Shown piece by piece: positions 13,635 to 16,029 of a DNA stretch of 16,029 bases. Numbering within the stretch: the stretch's first letter is position 1; every line of letters starts with the position of its first letter. The notes under the pieces were generated by a model that saw only the letters and a program-made list of their open reading frames with translations, was not told where the DNA came from and ran no database searches. Origin of the DNA: SLJK01 sp964567295 (lineage in GTDB: Bacteria > Bacillota > Dethiobacteria > DTU022 > UBA8154); contig CAZMLU010000040.1 of assembly GCA_964567295.1 (NCBI GenBank), positions 1 through 16,029 of the forward strand, in the 5' to 3' direction. Both the position numbers and the translations under genes were made by a program.

Positions 13635-15135
13635 CATGATTTAATGAGAGTATTTTTTGTCCCCCTTCCAGATCTGCAATAGTTCGGGCAACTTTGAGAA
13701 TCCTGTCGTGGGCTCGTATAGATAGAGAAAGAGTATCAAAAGCGCGTTGAAGTATCTCTCTTGCTCCTTCGCTTAAAGGGCAGAATTCTGGAATATGCTT
13801 GTGAGACATTGCGGCATTGCAGTCAATTCCAGATTCCTTGAACCTTTCCCTCTGAATATTTCTAGCAGATTCTACACGCTTTTTTATTTTTTGGGAGCTT
13901 TCTCCAACCTCACTGGCTTCCAGTTCGTTATATTTAAGAGAAGGGACTTCTACATGTAAATCTATCCTATCCATCAAGGGGCCGGATGATTTTGCACGGT
14001 ATCGTCTAATCTGTGGCTCTGAACATTGGCACTCTTTGTAAGGGTGTTGATAATAACCGCAAGGACATGGGTTTTGCGAAGCAACAAGCATGAAACGAGA
14101 AGGAAAGCGGATGGTTGTTTCTGATCGTGTTATAGTAACTTCTCCATCTTCTAACGGTTGGCGTAACCCTTCCAGGACTTCACGTGGGTATTCTGGGAAT
14201 TCGTCCAGGAATAGAACGCCCAGGTGAGAAAGACTAACTTCCCCTGCTTTCGGAATTCTTCCTCCTCCGAGTATTCCTGCTACAGTTGATGAGTGGTGTG
14301 GAGACCGAAATGGTCTGCGCACCAAAAGTGGTCGATCCTTTTTGAGTAAACCAGATACGCTGTGGATCTTGGTGACCTCCAAGCATTCATCTAAGTTCAT
14401 TGAAGGAAGAATCGAAGGGATTCTACGGGCCAACATGGTTTTACCCGTACCTGGGGGGCCGGTTAGCAGAATGTTGTGTCCGCCCGCGGCACCAACTTCC
14501 AAAGCCCTTTTTGCCAATGTCTGCCCTTTTACCTCTGCAAAATCTGGTTCTTTGTTTATACCGTCTTCTGTGAAAAAATCCTCCAGGTTTACTACAGTCT
14601 CGGGTATTAATATTTTTCCTTCTAAAAGTGCCACCAGTTCTTTCAGGTTATTAACCCCTGTGACAGGAGAATGACTACCCAGAGAAGCTTCCCTTGAATT
14701 GCCCTGTGGTAGTATAAAATGGTTAATGCCATCAGTTTCTTCAGATTTTCTTGCTGAAGTAACCATAGCCATTGTACCTGGCACATCCCGTACTTTTCCA
14801 TCTAAAGAAAGTTCTCCTATAAGCATTTTTTTTTCCACTGAAGAAGGAGGTAGTTGTCCTGAGGCAATTAGTATACCTGTTGCAATAGCCAAGTCAAATG
14901 TAGAACCGTCTTTTTTTAAATCGGCTGGCGCCAAGTTTACAGTTATACGCCGGGAAGGAAAATCAAAACCGCAATTTTTTAAAGCAGCACGAACTCTTTC
15001 CCTTGATTCTTTTATCGAAGGAGCCGGAAGCCCAACTATACTGAAGTTAGGTAGTCCGGCGGTGATATCTGTTTCCACAACAACCACATAACCTTCAATG
15101 CCAATAAGGGTAGTACTTAACACCTTTGAGAACAT
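13591..15135 (-). CDS. comM: ComM/YifB, Mg-chelatase-like AAA+ ATPase
   Basis: ComM-family proteins are hexameric AAA+ helicases. In naturally transformable Gram-negative bacteria they promote branch migration during DNA integration. The role in Firmicutes is less studied. The 514 residues have an N-terminal Lon-protease-like domain (about 1-170: GLPNFSIVGLPAPSIKESRE, then NLAPADLKKDGSTFDLAIA). Then come the AAA+ core with GPPGTGKT (226-233), the insert RRPFRSPHHS and Walker B LFLDEF (308-313). A Cys cluster, CPC and CQC at residues 357-371, and SGPLMDRID (384-392) follow. A C-terminal domain ends the protein. ATG 15135 has AAAGGAA just upstream. In many Clostridia comM follows yraN on the same strand; here it is inverted and about 3.8 kb away. 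It has its own promoter. Confidence 0.96.
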   Translation of the reverse strand: MFSKVLSTTLIGIEGYVVVVETDITAGLPNFSIVGLPAPSIKESRERVRAALKNCGFDFPSRRITVNLAPADLKKDGSTFDLAIATGILIASGQLPPSSVEKKMLIGELSLDGKVRDVPGTMAMVTSARKSEETDGINHFILPQGNSREASLGSHSPVTGVNNLKELVALLEGKILIPETVVNLEDFFTEDGINKEPDFAEVKGQTLAKRALEVGAAGGHNILLTGPPGTGKTMLARRIPSILPSMNLDECLEVTKIHSVSGLLKKDRPLLVRRPFRSPHHSSTVAGILGGGRIPKAGEVSLSHLGVLFLDEFPEYPREVLEGLRQPLEDGEVTITRSETTIRFPSRFMLVASQNPCPCGYYQHPYKECQCSEPQIRRYRAKSSGPLMDRIDLHVEVPSLKYNELEASEVGESSQKIKKRVESARNIQRERFKESGIDCNAAMSHKHIPEFCPLSEGAREILQRAFDTLSLSIRAHDRILKVARTIADLEGGQKILSLNHVTEAIQYRSQDREY

Positions 15136-15159
15136 TTGAATTCCTTTCTTATCCTGAAA

Positions 15160-15187
15160 ATTTTATTAATAAAGTAATGCTTTTCAA
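15160..15187 (-). promoter_or_regulatory. Promoter of comM
   Basis: On the reverse strand, TTGAAA (15182-15187, 5/6 match) and TAAAAT (15160-15165, 5/6) are 16 bases apart. Transcription would begin near 15153, about 18 bases before the comM ATG. The 18-bp palindrome at 15199-15216 is immediately upstream, centred near -55. Confidence 0.65.
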
Positions 15188-15198
15188 GTATACACCAG

Positions 15199-15216
15199 CT
15201 TGAGCTGCAGCTCAAG
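15199..15216. promoter_or_regulatory. 18-bp perfect palindrome upstream of comM
   Basis: CTTGAGCTGCAGCTCAAG is exactly self-complementary and GC-richer than the surrounding AT-rich gap. Its position just upstream of the comM -35 suits an activator or repressor site. No regulator can be named from the sequence. Confidence 0.6.
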
Positions 15217-15353
15217 AAATATTAATCTCCACTTATTAGAAACAATATTATATTTGCAGAAGGACTATCTGATAAATATGTAGAAATTATATTATAAAGG
15301 TATCTGAAAAGTGTGCTTAAAATAATTGAAAAGGTGTTATCCTCTAAAGTTTC

Positions 15354-15382
15354 TTGACTTAAAAAAGTTACTGTGATATTCT
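15354..15382 (+). promoter_or_regulatory. Promoter-like sequence in the gap
   Basis: TTGACT (15354-15359, 5/6 match) and TATTCT (15377-15382, 4/6) are 17 bases apart, and a TG sits one base before the -10. Transcription from near 15389 would read about 500 bases before the next gene, as a long leader or a separate RNA. Confidence 0.4.
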
Positions 15383-15625
15383 GTAAACGCATCTATGAAG
15401 GTTATATGATGAGTGCTTGATAATGAAAGCAAGGATTTATACATAATATTAATAATAAAGAACGTGGTAGTCTTATAGGCAGCATTTAGAGGATATTTAA
15501 GCTTGGGCATCAATAGTATAATTTATATTTATGCTTTCTATAGCCTCCTTAACTAAATCATGGAAATAATGAATGGAGGTGGTTCTAAGGCTGAGGAGTT
15601 GACAAGGTGAACGTAAGTTTAAAAA

Positions 15626-15654
15626 TATCCAGAAACAAGAAAGCTTTCTATAAT
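15626..15654 (+). promoter_or_regulatory. Promoter-like sequence at the edge of the structured leader
   Basis: A perfect TATAAT (15649-15654) has TATCCA (15626-15631, 3/6 match) 17 bases upstream. The start would be near 15661, giving a leader of about 227 bases that contains every hairpin noted before the last gene. The weak -35 keeps confidence low. A perfect TTGACA at 15599-15604 is nearby but has no good -10. Confidence 0.35.
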
Positions 15655-15805
15655 TAGCAAGAGGTTTATGTTTTTTCTAAACCGGGATTGAATTTGGTTT
15701 TATTAATGCAACAGCTTATAAAGATGGTTATGGAAAAGAAAGTAGCTGTTTCTTAAAAGCATTTGTGAGTTGTAACCTGATGTTAGGTGGTTTGGTTAAG
15801 AGAGG

Positions 15806-15842
15806 CTTGCCTGCTTGCAAGGGTCTTTTAGGCCCTGCTTTG
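15806..15842 (+). promoter_or_regulatory. Two mutually exclusive hairpins, attenuator-like
   Basis: Hairpin A pairs CTTGC (15806-15810) with GCAAG (15817-15821). Hairpin B pairs GCA-GGGTC (15817-15825, A15820 bulged) with GGCCCTGC (15831-15838) around loop TTTTA, and is followed by TTTG. Because 15817-15821 takes part in both, only one can form. The B stem plus a short T run resembles a weak terminator about 45 bases before the next ATG. Confidence 0.4.
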
Positions 15843-15851
15843 TAGATAATG

Positions 15852-15883
15852 TTTAATAAAAATATTTAAGGAGGTTTATTAAA
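15852..15883 (+). promoter_or_regulatory. Hairpin presenting the ribosome binding site of the last gene
   Basis: TTTAATAAA (15852-15860) pairs perfectly with TTTATTAAA (15875-15883). The 14-base loop ends with the Shine-Dalgarno AAGGAGG (15868-15874). The 3' arm occupies the space between SD and ATG, which is long at 13 bases. Folding would shorten the effective spacing to about 4 bases. The all-A/T stem would be sensitive to temperature or to a bound factor. Confidence 0.5.
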
Positions 15884-15887
15884 AGTT

Positions 15888-16029
15888 ATGTCATTAGACT
15901 GGATACCAAGAGCGCCAAGAGAAAGCAGGCCGGATTTTCAACTTTACAGGGAGGACCTCTTACAATTAGATGCACCTCCACGCACTACTTATGAAAAAAG
16001 GCCTTTGGTTAATCCCCAAACGGGGGAAG
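15888..16029 (+). CDS. Unrecognised protein, N-terminal 47 residues (runs off the window)
   Basis: The frame opens at ATG 15888, preceded by a strong AAGGAGG, and stays open to the last base of the window. The visible N-terminus (MSLDWIPRAPRESRPDFQLY, later DAPPRTTYEK and VNPQTGE) is rich in Pro and Arg, hydrophilic and without a signal peptide or membrane helix, so it is probably cytoplasmic. I do not recognise the family. Codon use and the ribosome site make a real gene likely. Its long upstream region suggests regulated expression. Confidence 0.75.
   Translation, partial: MSLDWIPRAPRESRPDFQLYREDLLQLDAPPRTTYEKRPLVNPQTGE

Larger units (their letters stand above)
15217..15887. other. AT-rich gap without a convincing gene
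   Basis: About 670 bases hold no ORF with both a start and a ribosome site. Two start-less open stretches occur: reverse 15497-15676 (59 codons) and forward 15681-15842 (54 codons). Neither resembles a family I recognise. The right part (about 15660-15887) contains a series of potential hairpins: AAACC/GGTTT (15679-15700), AACAGCT/AGCTGTT (15710-15750, with an inner ATAA/TTAT hairpin), and the two structures listed separately. It may be the leader of the next gene. Hallmark sequences of tmRNA, RNase P RNA, SRP RNA, tRNA, T-box and the common riboswitches were looked for and not seen. Confidence 0.6.

Noticed and set aside
15533..15652. Direct repeat GCTTTCTATA (15533-15542 and 15643-15652)
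   Set aside because: Only 10 bases, A/T-rich, two copies and no symmetry with flanking genes; compatible with chance.
15681..15845. Forward 54-codon open stretch before the last gene
   Set aside because: It begins right after a TAA, has no ATG, GTG or TTG with a ribosome site near its start, and overlaps the candidate leader hairpins. Its sequence matches no family I know, so it is treated as chance or remnant.

Overview
The window is a stretch of Firmicutes chromosome, most likely from an anaerobic member of the Clostridia. Three things point that way: AT-rich DNA with strong AGGAGG-type ribosome binding sites and many TTG/GTG starts; the run smc-ftsY-ylxM-ffh-rpsP-khpA-rimM-trmD-rplS-lepB-rbgA-rnhB, a gene order typical of that phylum; and a yqeB-type gene of the selenium-dependent molybdenum hydroxylase system, usually found in anaerobes. 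The species cannot be named from the sequence.

Bases 1-9811 are one dense forward block of housekeeping genes. It opens with the 3' part of smc (chromosome condensation). Next come the SRP receptor FtsY, the SRP-operon regulator YlxM and the SRP GTPase Ffh, then ribosomal protein S16, the KH-domain RNA chaperone KhpA, the 16S maturation factor RimM, the tRNA m1G37 methyltransferase TrmD and ribosomal protein L19. The block ends with signal peptidase I, the 50S assembly GTPase RbgA, RNase HII and a UPF0102 nuclease-fold protein. Together these cover co-translational membrane targeting, ribosome assembly and tRNA modification, and signal peptide removal. Start sites mostly lie within tens of bases of the preceding stop. 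The exceptions hold signals: a long hairpin before ylxM, a displaced Shine-Dalgarno with a hairpin and a tiny upstream ORF before ffh, and a good extended -10 promoter before rplS.

Bases 9816-13489 hold three genes between yraN and comM, which are often close neighbours in Clostridia. These are a reverse-strand PhoU-like helical protein, a short UvrD/PcrA-type helicase and YqeB. The divergent region between the PhoU-like gene and the helicase contains a perfect, spacer-free 36-bp palindrome and a second operator-like inverted repeat. comM (13591-15135) is on the reverse strand with its own promoter and an 18-bp perfect palindrome just upstream.

Bases 15136-15887 have no convincing gene. The right part looks like a structured 5' leader: promoter-like elements, several hairpins, two mutually exclusive hairpins resembling an attenuator, and a hairpin that places the ribosome binding site in its loop. 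It lies directly before an unrecognised gene that runs off the window at 16029. No CRISPR array, rRNA, tRNA, intact insertion sequence or complete novel multi-gene system was seen. The best candidates for something undescribed are this leader, the 36-bp palindrome, and an RbgA that lacks the family's N-terminal PGHM motif.
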